NCBI RefSeq assembly: GCF_021731985.1
Contig: NZ_JAKFWH010000060.1
Span: 61,457-125,456 of the forward strand
Reading direction: 5' to 3'
DNA from: Nitrosomonas sp.
GTDB lineage: Bacteria; Pseudomonadota; Gammaproteobacteria; Burkholderiales; Nitrosomonadaceae
Length of the DNA: 64,000 bases
The stretch's first letter is position 1. Each line of letters opens with the position of its first letter. Shown here one piece after another: positions 8,717-19,822 of the stretch. Position numbers and translations under genes: made by a program. The notes under the pieces were generated by a model. It worked only from the letters and a program-made list of their open reading frames with translations, was not told the origin of the DNA and ran no database searches.

Positions 8717-9015
8717 GCTTTCGCTGGGAGCAAGTAAGTTTTTCTTCTGATTCACAAGGAATTTCTAAGAATTTTGAATTCACCAAAAAAATTTGATAGA
8801 TCAATTTCCTCAGAGTTTTATGTCCATAATGGCCAAGATTGCGGAAAGTGCAGATTCAAAGCTATCAACACATGTTCTTGGCTCTCCTTTTACTGTTCAT
8901 GACCATTCGATTAATATTCTTGTCATGATGCTGTCATTCCCCCATGCAAAAATTCAAGACTATCCGGTGTCAGTATTGACTGGCGGGATCTCGTTAAACC
9001 TCAAAGGAAATAAAC
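8717..9015. other. Upstream region of the PEP-CTERM gene
   Basis: These 299 bases lie between the pyruvate-kinase-like gene and the PEP-CTERM gene. A frame from 8793 runs through but has no recognisable homology and overlaps the next start, so I do not call it. No terminator or convincing promoter was recognised. Confidence 0.3.
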
Positions 9016-10446
9016 ATGATAACTTTTAAACAAAAATCAAAAATAATGCTACCAGTACTTTTGGCAATCTCATTGGCAGTGCCGGTTGCAAATGCAACAC
9101 CAGTATTGCTTGGTATCGGGAGTCTTCCAGGTACCGGAAGCGATTTGTCAGGTTTGACAGGCACACTCGAAAGTGGAATCTCCGCTAATCTTCTGGGTGG
9201 AATGGGTTCTGGCTTTGCCTATGCCGGAAACAATACCTTCCTAGCACTGCCAGATAGAGGTCCGAACGCTCTCGCCTATACCGGAGGAAGTGCCGTGGAT
9301 AACACCACTTCCTATATCTCCCGTTTTCATACAATCGGCTTAAGCTATTCGGCGGGCACCACACTACCTCTCACAGTTACAACTACCTTAGACGATACCA
9401 CTTTGCTTTCAAGCGCCACATCTTTGACGTACGCAACCGGTGCCGCACCCGCTTTAAATACTGCGACGATTAACTATTTCAGTGGCCGCTCGGATAATTT
9501 TGGAGCCGGCAGCTCGCTCAATCCAAATAACGGACGTCTTGATCCTGAAGGCATTCGTGTTTCAAACGATGGTAAAAGCGTGTTTATCTCAGATGAATAC
9601 GGTCCTTATGTTTACCAGTTTGATCGCCAGACTGGCGAGCGTATCAATTCATTCGTTTTGCCAGGTAATTTAGCCGCAGCGAACCTGAGTTCAAATGGTG
9701 CCGCAGAGATCAGCGGCAATACCGATGGCCGGGTTGCCAACAAAGGCATGGAAGGACTCGCTATTTCCCCGGATGGCACAACTCTCTTCGGTTTTATGCA
9801 AAGCCCATTGTTGCAGGATGGTGGCGATGGTGGACGGGCCAATCGCATAGTTTCAATAGACATTGCGACCGGTGCAACGCATGAATTTGCGTATGACAAC
9901 CAGATTGGCACAAAAAATTACAACAGCAGTGAAATACTCGCCATTAATAATCATGAATTCCTGGTTCTCGAACGGGATGGTAAGGGGCTAGGTGATGGCT
10001 CAAATGCGGCGATCAAGCAGTTGTGGAAGGTTGATCTGGATGGTGCTACCGACATAACGAGTATGAGTGGCCAAGCAAATCTGTTAGCTAATCAAGGGCA
10101 TCCGGATAAAAGTTTGTTCCTTGATATCAGAGCATTGCTTAATGCAAACGGCATTACTGATGCAAACATCCCGGCCAAGCTGGAAGGCGCGGCTTTTGGT
10201 GATGACGTAATTGTTGGTACCGAAACTTATCACACACTCATATTAACCAACGACAATGATTTTACAACCGCTGCCGGAGATAATCAGTTCTTTGTAATCG
10301 GTTTCAAGGATGCTGATCTTGGAGGCTCGGTTTATCTTCCTCAAGCCGTATCGGCAGTTCCAGAGCCCGAAACCTATGTTATGTTATTAGTCGGATTTAG
10401 CTTACTGGGATTCATGGCGCATCGCAGAAAAGAATCAATAGCTTAA
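9016..10446 (+). CDS. PEP-CTERM-anchored phytase-like esterase
   Basis: This is a 476-residue exported protein. The N-terminus has a signal peptide (residues 1-27, cleavage likely after PVANA). The body matches the esterase-like-activity-of-phytase family, with ALPDRGPNAL, a DPEGIRVSNDGKSVFISDEYGPY segment and an NKGMEGLAISPDGTTLF segment typical of its beta-propeller. The last 27 residues are a PEP-CTERM sorting signal: VPEPETYVML, a hydrophobic helix, then HRRKE. Exosortase would cleave near PEP and deliver the protein to the surface or exopolysaccharide. AAAGGA precedes the ATG. Phosphatase activity is not proven for the family. Confidence 0.88.
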   Translation: MITFKQKSKIMLPVLLAISLAVPVANATPVLLGIGSLPGTGSDLSGLTGTLESGISANLLGGMGSGFAYAGNNTFLALPDRGPNALAYTGGSAVDNTTSYISRFHTIGLSYSAGTTLPLTVTTTLDDTTLLSSATSLTYATGAAPALNTATINYFSGRSDNFGAGSSLNPNNGRLDPEGIRVSNDGKSVFISDEYGPYVYQFDRQTGERINSFVLPGNLAAANLSSNGAAEISGNTDGRVANKGMEGLAISPDGTTLFGFMQSPLLQDGGDGGRANRIVSIDIATGATHEFAYDNQIGTKNYNSSEILAINNHEFLVLERDGKGLGDGSNAAIKQLWKVDLDGATDITSMSGQANLLANQGHPDKSLFLDIRALLNANGITDANIPAKLEGAAFGDDVIVGTETYHTLILTNDNDFTTAAGDNQFFVIGFKDADLGGSVYLPQAVSAVPEPETYVMLLVGFSLLGFMAHRRKESIA

Positions 10447-10476
10447 ATAAACTTGCTCCGCGCGCCCTGCACCTAT

Positions 10477-10497
10477 CCCCGTGGCAAGACCACGGGG
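10477..10497. terminator. Hairpin after the PEP-CTERM gene
   Basis: CCCCGTGG and CCACGGGG form an 8-bp GC-rich perfect stem with a 5-base loop, 30 bases after the stop codon. There is no clear T-run, so a transcript-end or stability role is inferred. Confidence 0.5.
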
Positions 10498-10591
10498 AAT
10501 TGCAAGTTAAAGTCTTTAAATAGAGTCTCCTCAGAAAGTCAGCAGACATTGTGGCTGTAGCCTGATCTTTTCTTGATGCTTTGAAATATAT

Positions 10592-11095
10592 TTAAGCAGC
10601 AACCAAACATCAATTGGCAATATTTATAGTTGCGCGCGCAAAGGCAAATAAAAACCTTCAACAACACCATCAGATTCATGACCAGAAAGATGCTATTGAT
10701 CCATGCTTCGCTGGTACGTGCTGTTTTGGCACGGATGTAATTCAGGTTATAGCCGTTTTTGCCTTGTCCGAACTTACCTTCAATTGGTATACGCTGCCGC
10801 TAGTCTTCACGCCGTTGCTTTTGTAGTTGCTTAAATTGTGCTCGATTATCTTCTGTTATCTTGGGAGGACGCTCCAATGGTTTGCCAGCAAAATGAATGC
10901 CTTTTTCCTTCAGGTAATGCCTGTTGTCTCGAGTACCGTAAATAGTGTCACCCAACACACTTTGTGGATAATATCCGTAACACTGTTTGTAGGCTTCAAC
11001 TTGTGTGGGCAAATCGCTTCCTTCATGGAAGGCATCCCAGCGGATGTGGTCAACACTAGCAATACCCGATACTGTCAGGCTAACAAGCTCTCTTT
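10592..11095 (-). pseudogene. Decayed IS5/IS1182-like transposase (C-terminal half)
   Basis: The minus strand encodes the C-terminal half of a DDE transposase: SVDHIRWDAFHEGSDL, then YYPQSVLGDTIYGTRDNRHY, then IPIEGKFGQGKNGYNLNYI and AKTARTSEAWINSIFLVMNL. An in-frame TAG at about 10800 interrupts the block before IPIEGKFG, and a stop or frameshift near 11095 cuts off the N-terminal half. No intact terminal repeats were identified. The exact IS family is uncertain; IS5/IS1182-type is the best fit from memory. Confidence 0.75.
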
Positions 11096-11431
11096 AAGAG
11101 CCGTGTTGTTAGTTCGGGTTCGACGGATAAACATTCCCTGCTTTTACAGAAAAAGCAAGAGGAAAAACTATGCGGTCAAAAATATTATGGCACAACAAAA
11201 CAGTTTCCGGCAGGTTTAAAAGCAATACACAATAATAATCAATTCGTTAAAAAATCAACCAAGCAAAAATTTGCTGTGTGATGTTAAAGATGGGTTAAGA
11301 ATCTTTAAGCGAGATAAATCTGGGGATACTATAACAGGATCTTTCTTCATTTCTGCAAATTGATCCAAAGCATCTGGAGACCGATATTGAAGGTGCTACT
11401 CTCATAAAGAATCGTATCTATTGGATTACAA
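11096..11431. other. Non-coding stretch between the IS remnant and dnaJ
   Basis: I see no complete gene here. A minus-strand frame (about 11230-11400) reads SPDALDQFAEMKKDPVIV and ends soon after; I cannot assign it. It could be leftover flanking DNA from the IS insertion or the tail of a lost gene. Confidence 0.3.
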
Positions 11432-12547
11432 TCATTCTGAAAAGAACTCACGCGCCTTATCCATCCAAGACTTAGCACGAGGGCTGTGACGTGGGCCATC
11501 ATTCAGACTTATTGTCTCCAGCTCCTCCAGTAATTCTTTCTGACGCGCTGTCAGTTTAACCGGGGTTTCCACAACGACATGACAAAGCAAATCGCCTTTC
11601 TCACGACTGCGCACACCTTTGATTCCTTTACTGCGCAAACGAAAAATCTTTCCCGTTTGCGTTTCAGATGGCACTTTAATTTTGGCATGCCCTTCTAGGG
11701 TGGGCACTTCGATTTCTCCACCTAACGCGGACACAGTAAAACTAATCGGTATCTCACAGTGCAAATTATCACCATCACGACGAAAAACAGAATGTGCTGA
11801 TAAGTGAACCACCACATACAAATCGCCGGGCGGTCCACCGTTCACTCCGGTCTCACCTTCACCTGATATACGAATACGATCACCATCATCAACTCCTTCC
11901 GGAACTTTTACATTCAGTGTCTTATGTTGCTTTACGCGCCCTATTCCATGACAAGTTAAGCAAGGATTCGCGATAATTTTGCCAGCGCCGTGACACTTGG
12001 GACATGCTTGCTGGATAGAAAAGAATCCCTGTTGCATTCTTACCTGCCCATGGCCATTACAAGTAGGACAGGTTTTCGGTGAACTCCCTGGTTTGGAACC
12101 ACTACCATGACAAGGTTCACATTGCTCCATTGTCGGAATGCGAATCTTTGTTTCGGTTCCATGCGCCGCTTGCTCCAGGGAGATTTCCAGGTTGTAACGT
12201 AAATCAGAGCCACGATGCACATTTGATCGTGCACCACCGCGTCCCCCGCCAAAGATATCTCCAAAAATATCACTAAATGCATCGCTGAATCCCTGCGCAC
12301 CGCCCCCGCCTGCTGCACTGGCATCAACGCCAGCATGGCCGAATTGATCATAAGCAGCGCGTTTATTAGCATCCGTCAATATTTCATAAGCTTCTTTGGC
12401 TTCTTTGAACATCTCTTCCGATTTAACATCACCGGCGTTCCGATCGGGATGATATTTCATTGCCAATTTACGATAGGCTTTTTTGATTGTACTTTCATCG
12501 GCATCACGGGTGACACCAAGCACTTGATAGTAATCGCGCTTACTCAT
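11432..12547 (-). CDS. dnaJ: Chaperone DnaJ (Hsp40)
   Basis: This 371-residue class I J-protein starts with a J domain (1-70) carrying the HPD motif in [10 protein letters not shown] Gly/Phe-rich linker with GGGRGG follows. The zinc domain then has four CxxCxGxG-type repeats ([32 protein letters not shown]), and the substrate-binding beta domain is C-terminal. DnaJ delivers unfolded clients to DnaK and stimulates its ATPase. It is the third gene of grpE-dnaK-dnaJ on the minus strand, separated from dnaK by 149 bases that contain a hairpin repeat. Length is normal for the family. Confidence 0.98.
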   Translation of the reverse strand: MSKRDYYQVLGVTRDADESTIKKAYRKLAMKYHPDRNAGDVKSEEMFKEAKEAYEILTDANKRAAYDQFGHAGVDASAAGGGGAQGFSDAFSDIFGDIFGGGRGGARSNVHRGSDLRYNLEISLEQAAHGTETKIRIPTMEQCEPCHGSGSKPGSSPKTCPTCNGHGQVRMQQGFFSIQQACPKCHGAGKIIANPCLTCHGIGRVKQHKTLNVKVPEGVDDGDRIRISGEGETGVNGGPPGDLYVVVHLSAHSVFRRDGDNLHCEIPISFTVSALGGEIEVPTLEGHAKIKVPSETQTGKIFRLRSKGIKGVRSREKGDLLCHVVVETPVKLTARQKELLEELETISLNDGPRHSPRAKSWMDKAREFFSE

Positions 12548-12626
12548 ATTGATTTCCTGCTACCGGGATAAAATTTATACTGCTTTGGTTTTTAAAAGAA
12601 TTTAAATTCCACATCAAACACCAAAA

Positions 12627-12674
12627 CGCAGAGCACGCAGAAGAATTCGAAAATTCTCTTCCTGCGTCTCTGCG
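12627..12674. repeat. Hairpin repeat between dnaK and dnaJ
   Basis: CGCAGAG at 12627 pairs with CTCTGCG at 12668, followed inward by ACGCAG/CTGCGT and AATT/AATT, which makes a long imperfect stem. The GCAGAGxACGCAG ... CTGCGTxTCTGC pattern is of the kind seen as a dispersed intergenic repeat in many proteobacterial genomes. Between two chaperone genes it could act as a partial terminator or RNA-stability element that lowers dnaJ expression relative to dnaK. No second copy was noticed in this window. Confidence 0.6.
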
Positions 12675-12696
12675 CTTCAGTGGGCAGAATGAAAAT

Positions 12697-14631
12697 TTAT
12701 TTCTTGTTTTTGACTTCCTCAAACTCTGCATCAACCACTTCACCTTCCACTGGTTTTTCACCCTGATTGGATGAAGCCCCTGATTCAGGTTGAGCTTGCT
12801 GGCCTTGTTGATCTTTTTGCTGGTACATCTTTTCAGCCAGTTTGTGCGCCGCTTCGGTCAACGCTTGTGTTTTGGCATCGATGTCGTCTTTATTATCAGT
12901 TTTGAGCACTTCTTCTGCATCCTTCAATGCCATCTCAATTCTAGCTTTCTCATCACTACTCAGTTGATCGCCATATTCTTTCAACGATTTTGTAACCGAA
13001 TGAATGATGGCATCGCACTGATTACGGCTGGAAATCAACTCCAGTGCCTTATGATCTTCCTCGGCATGCGCTTCGGCGTCTTTTACCATGCGTTCGACTT
13101 CGTCATCCGACAAACCGGAGCTTGCCTGGATTTTGATCTTGTTTTCCTTGCCAGTGGCCTTGTCTTTGGCCGATACGTGCAAAATCCCATTTGCATCAAT
13201 ATCAAATGTCACTTCGATTTGCGGCATACCGCGCGGTGAAGGCGGAATATCACTCAGATTAAATTGCCCCAAGCTCTTATTACCCGATGCCATCTCACGT
13301 TCGCCCTGTAACACATGGATAGTCACAGCTGTCTGATTCTCTTCCGCTGTAGAAAATACTTGCTGTGCCTTGGTTGGAATTGTAGTATTTTTCTGAATCA
13401 GTTTGGTCATTACACCACCCAGCGTTTCGATACCTAACGACAGCGGTGTCACGTCTAATAGCAAGACATCCTTCACGTCGCCCTGCAATACGCCACCCTG
13501 AATAGCTGCACCAACCGCAACGGCTTCGTCTGGATTAACATCCTTACGGGGTTCTTTGCCAAAAATTTCCTTAACCTTTTCTTGAACTTTCGGCATACGT
13601 GTTTGCCCACCGACCAGAATAACATCGTCAATGTCCGAAGCGGATAGACCCGCATCCTTAATTGCTGTGCGGCAAGGTCCGGCGGTGCGTTCTATCAGAT
13701 CTTCCACCAGACTTTCCAATTTTGCACGGGTTATCTTGACGGCCAAATGTTTGGGTCCCGATGCATCGGCAGTAATATATGGCAAATTAACTTCCGTTTG
13801 CTGGCTGGATGATAATTCAATTTTTGTTTTCTCTGCGGCATCCTTCAAACGTTGCAATGCCAACATATCCTTCTTCAAATCAATGCCGGATTCTTTCTTG
13901 AATTCATCAACCAGGTATTCAATCACACGCAAATCAAAGTCCTCTCCACCGAGGAAAGTATCACCATTGGTAGCTAACACCTCAAACTGGTGCTCGCCTT
14001 CAATTTCAGCAATTTCAATAATGGAAATATCAAAAGTACCGCCGCCTAAGTCATAGACAGCAATTTTCCGATCGCCTTCTTTCTTATCCATACCAAAAGC
14101 CAATGCTGCGGCTGTTGGTTCATTGATAATACGCTTCACTTCTAGACCGGCAATCCGTCCGGCGTCTTTAGTTGCTTGGCGTTGTGAATCGTTGAAATAG
14201 GCTGGCACTGTGATGACAGCTTCAGTTACTGGCTCACCCAGATAATCTTCGGCTGTTTTCTTCATTTTTATCAATACTTGTGCGGAAACTTCCGGTGGCG
14301 CAATTTTTTTACCGCGCACTTCTACCCACGCATCATTGTTATCAGCTTTGATGATGCTGTAAGGCACCATCTTGATGTCTTTTTGCACCATGTCTTCGTC
14401 AAAACGGCGTCCAATCAGACGTTTCACCGCAAACAACGTATTTTTAGGATTGGTAATCGCCTGGCGTTTCGCCGAGGCGCCCACCAAAACTTCATTATCT
14501 TCCGTATAGGCAACGATAGAAGGCGTTGTCCGCGTACCCTCTAAGTTCTCAATAACTTTAGGTTTTCCGTTTTCCATAACGGATACACAAGAGTTGGTGG
14601 TACCCAGATCGATACCGATAATTTTTGCCAT
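12697..14631 (-). CDS. dnaK: Chaperone DnaK (Hsp70)
   Basis: This is a 644-residue Hsp70. The nucleotide-binding domain (1-385) opens with [13 protein letters not shown] and contains the phosphate loop motif [12 protein letters not shown] and [11 protein letters not shown]. The substrate-binding domain and lid follow, and the C-terminus is [16 protein letters not shown], close to the conserved EEV-type tail of bacterial DnaK. It binds exposed hydrophobic segments in an ATP cycle with DnaJ and GrpE. It sits 68 bases after grpE and is most likely transcribed from the sigma-32 promoter ahead of grpE. Confidence 0.99.
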   Translation of the reverse strand: MAKIIGIDLGTTNSCVSVMENGKPKVIENLEGTRTTPSIVAYTEDNEVLVGASAKRQAITNPKNTLFAVKRLIGRRFDEDMVQKDIKMVPYSIIKADNNDAWVEVRGKKIAPPEVSAQVLIKMKKTAEDYLGEPVTEAVITVPAYFNDSQRQATKDAGRIAGLEVKRIINEPTAAALAFGMDKKEGDRKIAVYDLGGGTFDISIIEIAEIEGEHQFEVLATNGDTFLGGEDFDLRVIEYLVDEFKKESGIDLKKDMLALQRLKDAAEKTKIELSSSQQTEVNLPYITADASGPKHLAVKITRAKLESLVEDLIERTAGPCRTAIKDAGLSASDIDDVILVGGQTRMPKVQEKVKEIFGKEPRKDVNPDEAVAVGAAIQGGVLQGDVKDVLLLDVTPLSLGIETLGGVMTKLIQKNTTIPTKAQQVFSTAEENQTAVTIHVLQGEREMASGNKSLGQFNLSDIPPSPRGMPQIEVTFDIDANGILHVSAKDKATGKENKIKIQASSGLSDDEVERMVKDAEAHAEEDHKALELISSRNQCDAIIHSVTKSLKEYGDQLSSDEKARIEMALKDAEEVLKTDNKDDIDAKTQALTEAAHKLAEKMYQQKDQQGQQAQPESGASSNQGEKPVEGEVVDAEFEEVKNKK

Positions 14632-14699
14632 GTTAAGATCCTTTTAAAGATTAATTCTGCCTGTCAACTGACCTAAAAGTGGAGATACTTCGGGAAAAT

Positions 14700-15293
14700 T
14701 CAAGTATCTTTTGCTTTCGAAACCGACACAAGTGCTGGACGGATAATGCGTTCATGTAACTTGTAGCCTTTTTGCATGACTTGAACCACTGTATTTGGAG
14801 CCAATTCAGAATCAACCGTACACATTGCCTGATGTTGATGCGGATCGAACTTCTCCCCTTTGGGATCAATCGCCTTAATGCTGAATTTATCAAACACGTT
14901 GGTCAATTGTTTTAGTGTTAATTCCATACCATTTTTATAACTCTCTACACTTGCATTCTCAATTGCCAATGCCGCATCAAGGCTATCCATTACCGTCAGC
15001 AACTCAGCAGAAAAATTCTCGATCGCATATTTATGCGCATTAGTCACATCACTTTGAGCACGTTTTCGAATATTCTCTGTTTCAGCTTTGGCACGTATCC
15101 AAGCATCATGATGTTCGGCTGCCCTGATCTCAGCTTCTTTCAATAACTGCTCAAGGCTGGGTTGCAGATCTTGGTTTTCTCCGGTTTGAATGGTTGAATC
15201 ACTGGTTATTCCGGGTATTTTGGTTTCCTCTTTCGCATTGAGTAATTCAGCTAAGTTATCTTCTGGATTATTTGAATTTTCTGGGCTTTGCAT
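14700..15293 (-). CDS. grpE: Nucleotide exchange factor GrpE
   Basis: This is a 197-residue GrpE: an acidic, poorly conserved N-terminus, a long coiled-coil helix (AEIRAAEHHDAWIRAKAETE and on), then the conserved beta domain FDPHQHQAMCTV ... NTVVQVMQKGYKLHERIIRPA. It releases ADP from DnaK. The start at 15293 is chosen because AGGAGGT lies four bases upstream. A longer in-frame TTG start (15347) would run straight through the heat-shock promoter and has no ribosome site. It is the first gene of grpE-dnaK-dnaJ. Confidence 0.97.
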   Translation of the reverse strand: MQSPENSNNPEDNLAELLNAKEETKIPGITSDSTIQTGENQDLQPSLEQLLKEAEIRAAEHHDAWIRAKAETENIRKRAQSDVTNAHKYAIENFSAELLTVMDSLDAALAIENASVESYKNGMELTLKQLTNVFDKFSIKAIDPKGEKFDPHQHQAMCTVDSELAPNTVVQVMQKGYKLHERIIRPALVSVSKAKDT

Positions 15294-15320
15294 CGTACCT
15301 CCTAATGACTGTGCAAGCGA

Positions 15321-15348
15321 TATTGGGGCTGCATTTTTAAATTTCAAG
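15321..15348 (-). promoter_or_regulatory. Sigma-32 (RpoH) heat-shock promoter of grpE
   Basis: Reading the minus strand, CTTGAAA is followed after exactly 13 bases by CCCCAATA, an almost perfect match to the RpoH consensus (CTTGAAA, 11-16 bases, CCCCATNT). It ends about 27 bases before the GrpE start codon. No CIRCE/HrcA inverted repeat is seen, so control by sigma-32 rather than by HrcA is indicated. Confidence 0.85.
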
Positions 15349-15434
15349 CCGATAATTGAAAATTATTCACACGCTATCCAAATTGTATGGATTAGCGCGT
15401 CAGTTCCATGCATTACTCTGGCTGTAATTTTCGA

Positions 15435-16817
<1,383 letters not shown>

Positions 16818-16953
16818 TCAATTTTTTTCAATTCGGGATTTTAACATGCCTGCTTTATAGCGGAAGCAGCCAATTCTGAAACATCAATATTAAAACCTTA
16901 ACCAATGTTTTCTCAAGAGAGATAATGCAGTCATATTTTCCACGATATCTAAC

Positions 16954-18294
16954 TCAATGCGGCATAAAAAATTTATCGTGGATACGTCGCGTAGTGCGCC
17001 AAACCACCCAGAGTACGATAGGAATCATCAATCCGACAGCCACTTCCGGGTGAATGGGTAAGCCAGCAGCGTTGCCAGCTTTGGCTATATACAGCAACAA
17101 ACTAATTACATAATACGTAATGGCTGCAATCGACAAGCCTTCCACTGTACTTTGTAACCGCAATTGTAATTCCTGACCACGAGTCAGTTTTTCCAGTAAT
17201 TGCTGATTTTGTGTTTCGGTCAGAATATCGACTCGCGTACGTAGCAATGCGCTCGCTCGTGAGACACGCGCAGAGAGATAACTCATTCGCTGTGCAGTCG
17301 CTTCAACTGTCGCGATAGCCGGGGAAAGCCGCCGCTGCATAAACTCGCCAATGGTCTGAGTGCCTGGTATGGCTTTTTCTCTGAGTTCGCCGATACGTTG
17401 TGTTACCAGCTTATTGTAAGCTTGTGTTGCTGCAAAGCGATAGGCATGCGCAACAGTGGCATGCTCGATACGCGTCGCCAATGAAATGAGTGTATCAAGT
17501 AATTCTTGATCAGAAGCGGCTTTATTTTCGAGTTGTGCGGTAATATCAGCCAACTGCTGCTCCGCTCTGGTCAATTCAGGAATAAGCCGCTTAGCTACTG
17601 GCAGACCTTTTAACGCCATGAGCCGGTAAGTTTCAATTTCAAGCAAGCGTTGCGAAACACGCCCTGCCCGCGTTTCTGATGCATTAAGCGGCATAATCAC
17701 CAGCATACGTTCAAAACCACTAGGACGCAGCATAAAATCCGTCACCGCAAGCGAGTGTTCATCTCGACCGATAAGAGATGCCACTATCGGATTCCCTCCA
17801 AACCACTTACGTGCCTGAATGAGCAATTCATCGGGTTCGTTCAGATCGCCATGCACCATGGCCAGTTTGACAGCAGCGAAAGTCCGGCCAGGAATTTCAG
17901 CCAACCACCCCTGCGGTAAGGTCAAGTAAGAAAGTAACTCAGGATCTGTCGCACCCAATTGAGCAATTTCTGGTAAATGTTGTACAAGCGAGTACCGCGT
18001 AAATTCGCTATGACGTTCCCATCTCAAGGTATAGCCCTGCAATCGCAAGCGTAGAAAGTTATTCTGCAATTGTTCAAGCGTCAGCGTCTTTTGGCCGGGA
18101 AGACAGCGCAAGTGCTCACACTCTTGCTCGCGTGTTATACCATCATTGATGACCACAACATAAATCACCAGTGCGGGTAATCGAATCCGCTGACTCGGGC
18201 GCGCATGCACTTCATTGTGCAATGAAATTCGTTGCGGATCATCGTCAGGCAGCAAGCCGGATGAATGAATGTCAATATTTGGATACATACGCAT
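16954..18294 (-). CDS. DUF3422 family inner-membrane protein
   Basis: This 446-residue protein is recognised by its conserved opening, ISLHNEVHARPSQRI, and the later VSQRLLEIETYRLMALKGLPVAK segment, both typical of DUF3422. The middle is largely helical and probably coiled coil (about 220-370). Two hydrophobic segments near the C-terminus (about 390-412 and 422-440) would place it in the inner membrane. No enzymatic motif is evident and the function of the family is unknown. The start could be Met1 or Met3; neither has a good ribosome site. Confidence 0.85.
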   Translation of the reverse strand: MRMYPNIDIHSSGLLPDDDPQRISLHNEVHARPSQRIRLPALVIYVVVINDGITREQECEHLRCLPGQKTLTLEQLQNNFLRLRLQGYTLRWERHSEFTRYSLVQHLPEIAQLGATDPELLSYLTLPQGWLAEIPGRTFAAVKLAMVHGDLNEPDELLIQARKWFGGNPIVASLIGRDEHSLAVTDFMLRPSGFERMLVIMPLNASETRAGRVSQRLLEIETYRLMALKGLPVAKRLIPELTRAEQQLADITAQLENKAASDQELLDTLISLATRIEHATVAHAYRFAATQAYNKLVTQRIGELREKAIPGTQTIGEFMQRRLSPAIATVEATAQRMSYLSARVSRASALLRTRVDILTETQNQQLLEKLTRGQELQLRLQSTVEGLSIAAITYYVISLLLYIAKAGNAAGLPIHPEVAVGLMIPIVLWVVWRTTRRIHDKFFMPH

Positions 18295-18461
18295 AGAAGA
18301 ATAAGCAATTTTTTGGCAGATCTGAATGTACCAAGGATCCAGTGCCAGGTCAAAAACACTGAAAAACTACCACTCATAGTCTACAATGACTGATCGCTAT
18401 TGTAGCTTACTGTGCTTGAAAGCTATCTTCCGAGATTTTCGTGATACGTTTAAAAAATTAC

Positions 18462-19799
18462 ATGTCGAATATCAATCACAACATACCTTTATCAGCATCG
18501 CAACTACAGCTTAGAAGCCTTGAATCTGTATGGCATCCTTGCACGCAAATGAAGCAGCACGAAACCTATCCGCTCGTTCCGATTGTGAGCGGCAAAGGGG
18601 TATGGCTTTATGATGCTGCTGGCAAGCGCTATCTTGATGCGATTAGTTCCTGGTGGGTCAATCTATTTGGTCACTCCAATCCTTACATCAACGCGGCAAT
18701 CCACGATCAGCTTGAGAAAATAGAACATGTCATGCTGGCAGGTTTCACCCATGAACCGGTTGTATTACTATCGGAGCGACTCAAGAAAATAGCGCCCGGC
18801 ACACTCGGGCATTGCTTCTACGCCAGCGACGGAGCCTCGGCGATTGAAATCGCGTTAAAAATGAGTTTTCATTATTGGCTTTTGTGTGGTCAACCACAGA
18901 AAAGCAATTTTGTCAGCTTGCAAAATGATTATCATGGCGAAACACTCGGTGCATTATCGGTTACTGATGTGGCAATCTTCCGGGAAACTTATGCGCCATT
19001 GCTGCGGCCGTGCACACATGTTCCCACACCCGACTGGCGTTATGCGGAAACCGGCGAATCCCCGAAAGATTATGCCATCCGCGCCGCCGCCGTGCTGGAA
19101 CGCTATTTAGCAGAAAATCATGCCCAAACCGCCGCATTCATTCTTGAGCCACTGGTTCAAGGCGCTACCGGCATGGGCATGTATCACCCTGTTTATCTGC
19201 AACGTGCCAGAGAAATCTGCACTCGATACCAAGTACATTTGATTGCCGATGAGATTGCTGTTGGCTTCGGCCGGACTGGAACGCTATTTGCCTGTAATCA
19301 AGCAGACATCACGCCGGATTTTCTATGTCTATCGAAAGGTCTGAGCGGCGGATACTTGCCGCTGTCCGTTGTGATGACTTCTGATACGGTTTTTCAGGCT
19401 TTTTATGATGACAAAACAGCGCATGCATTTTTACACTCTCATTCGCATACCGGCAATGCATTAGCTTGCCGGGCAGCACTGGCCACGCTGGATATTTTTG
19501 AACACGATCATGTTATTGAGACTAACAAGAACAAAGCGGCCTATTTGAATAAAATAGCAGCACCGCTCGCAGATCATCCAAAAATCAGAAATTTCCGCAA
19601 TTGTGGAATGATATGGGCTTTTGAAGTAGAAACGAATGATTGTGAGTTTGCAGCGAACTGTTTTCAGGCAGGTTTAAAGCAGCAAATACTACTGCGTCCC
19701 CTAGGGAAAACCATTTATTTCATGCCCCCCTATATTATCAACGAGCAGGAAATAGATTTGCTGGTAAATGCCACGCTGCATGTGTTGGACACGTTATAA
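18462..19799 (+). CDS. bioA: Adenosylmethionine-8-amino-7-oxononanoate aminotransferase
   Basis: This 445-residue class-III PLP aminotransferase converts KAPA to DAPA in biotin synthesis, using SAM as amino donor. BioA hallmarks are visible: WHPCTQMKQHE at the N-terminus, the SSWWVNLFGH substrate-site motif, DGASAIEIALKM, the pyridoxal region LIADEIAVGFGRTG, and the lysine in LCLSKGLSGGYLPLS that carries PLP. The ATG at 18462 is preferred to an upstream GTG (18441). No other bio genes lie in the window. The metallo-hydrolase gene begins 23 bases downstream and is probably co-transcribed. Confidence 0.96.
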   Translation: MSNINHNIPLSASQLQLRSLESVWHPCTQMKQHETYPLVPIVSGKGVWLYDAAGKRYLDAISSWWVNLFGHSNPYINAAIHDQLEKIEHVMLAGFTHEPVVLLSERLKKIAPGTLGHCFYASDGASAIEIALKMSFHYWLLCGQPQKSNFVSLQNDYHGETLGALSVTDVAIFRETYAPLLRPCTHVPTPDWRYAETGESPKDYAIRAAAVLERYLAENHAQTAAFILEPLVQGATGMGMYHPVYLQRAREICTRYQVHLIADEIAVGFGRTGTLFACNQADITPDFLCLSKGLSGGYLPLSVVMTSDTVFQAFYDDKTAHAFLHSHSHTGNALACRAALATLDIFEHDHVIETNKNKAAYLNKIAAPLADHPKIRNFRNCGMIWAFEVETNDCEFAANCFQAGLKQQILLRPLGKTIYFMPPYIINEQEIDLLVNATLHVLDTL

Positions 19800-19822
19800 A
19801 TCACTGAAAGGAATTTATTGCG

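Noticed and set aside
8828-8842. Sigma-54-like TGGCCAAGATTGC before the PEP-CTERM gene
   Set aside because: The GG to GC spacing is 8 rather than 10 bases, so it cannot act as a -24/-12 promoter, although some PEP-CTERM genes use sigma-54.
8793-9029. 78-codon frame before the PEP-CTERM gene
   Set aside because: Overlaps the start of the next gene, has no ribosome site of note and no homology I recognise.
10614-11219. Plus-strand open frames across 10.6-11.2 kb
   Set aside because: They are antisense to the recognisable transposase remnant on the minus strand.
12790-13239. 149-residue plus-strand open frame
   Set aside because: Lies wholly antisense within dnaK; codon constraint of dnaK explains it.
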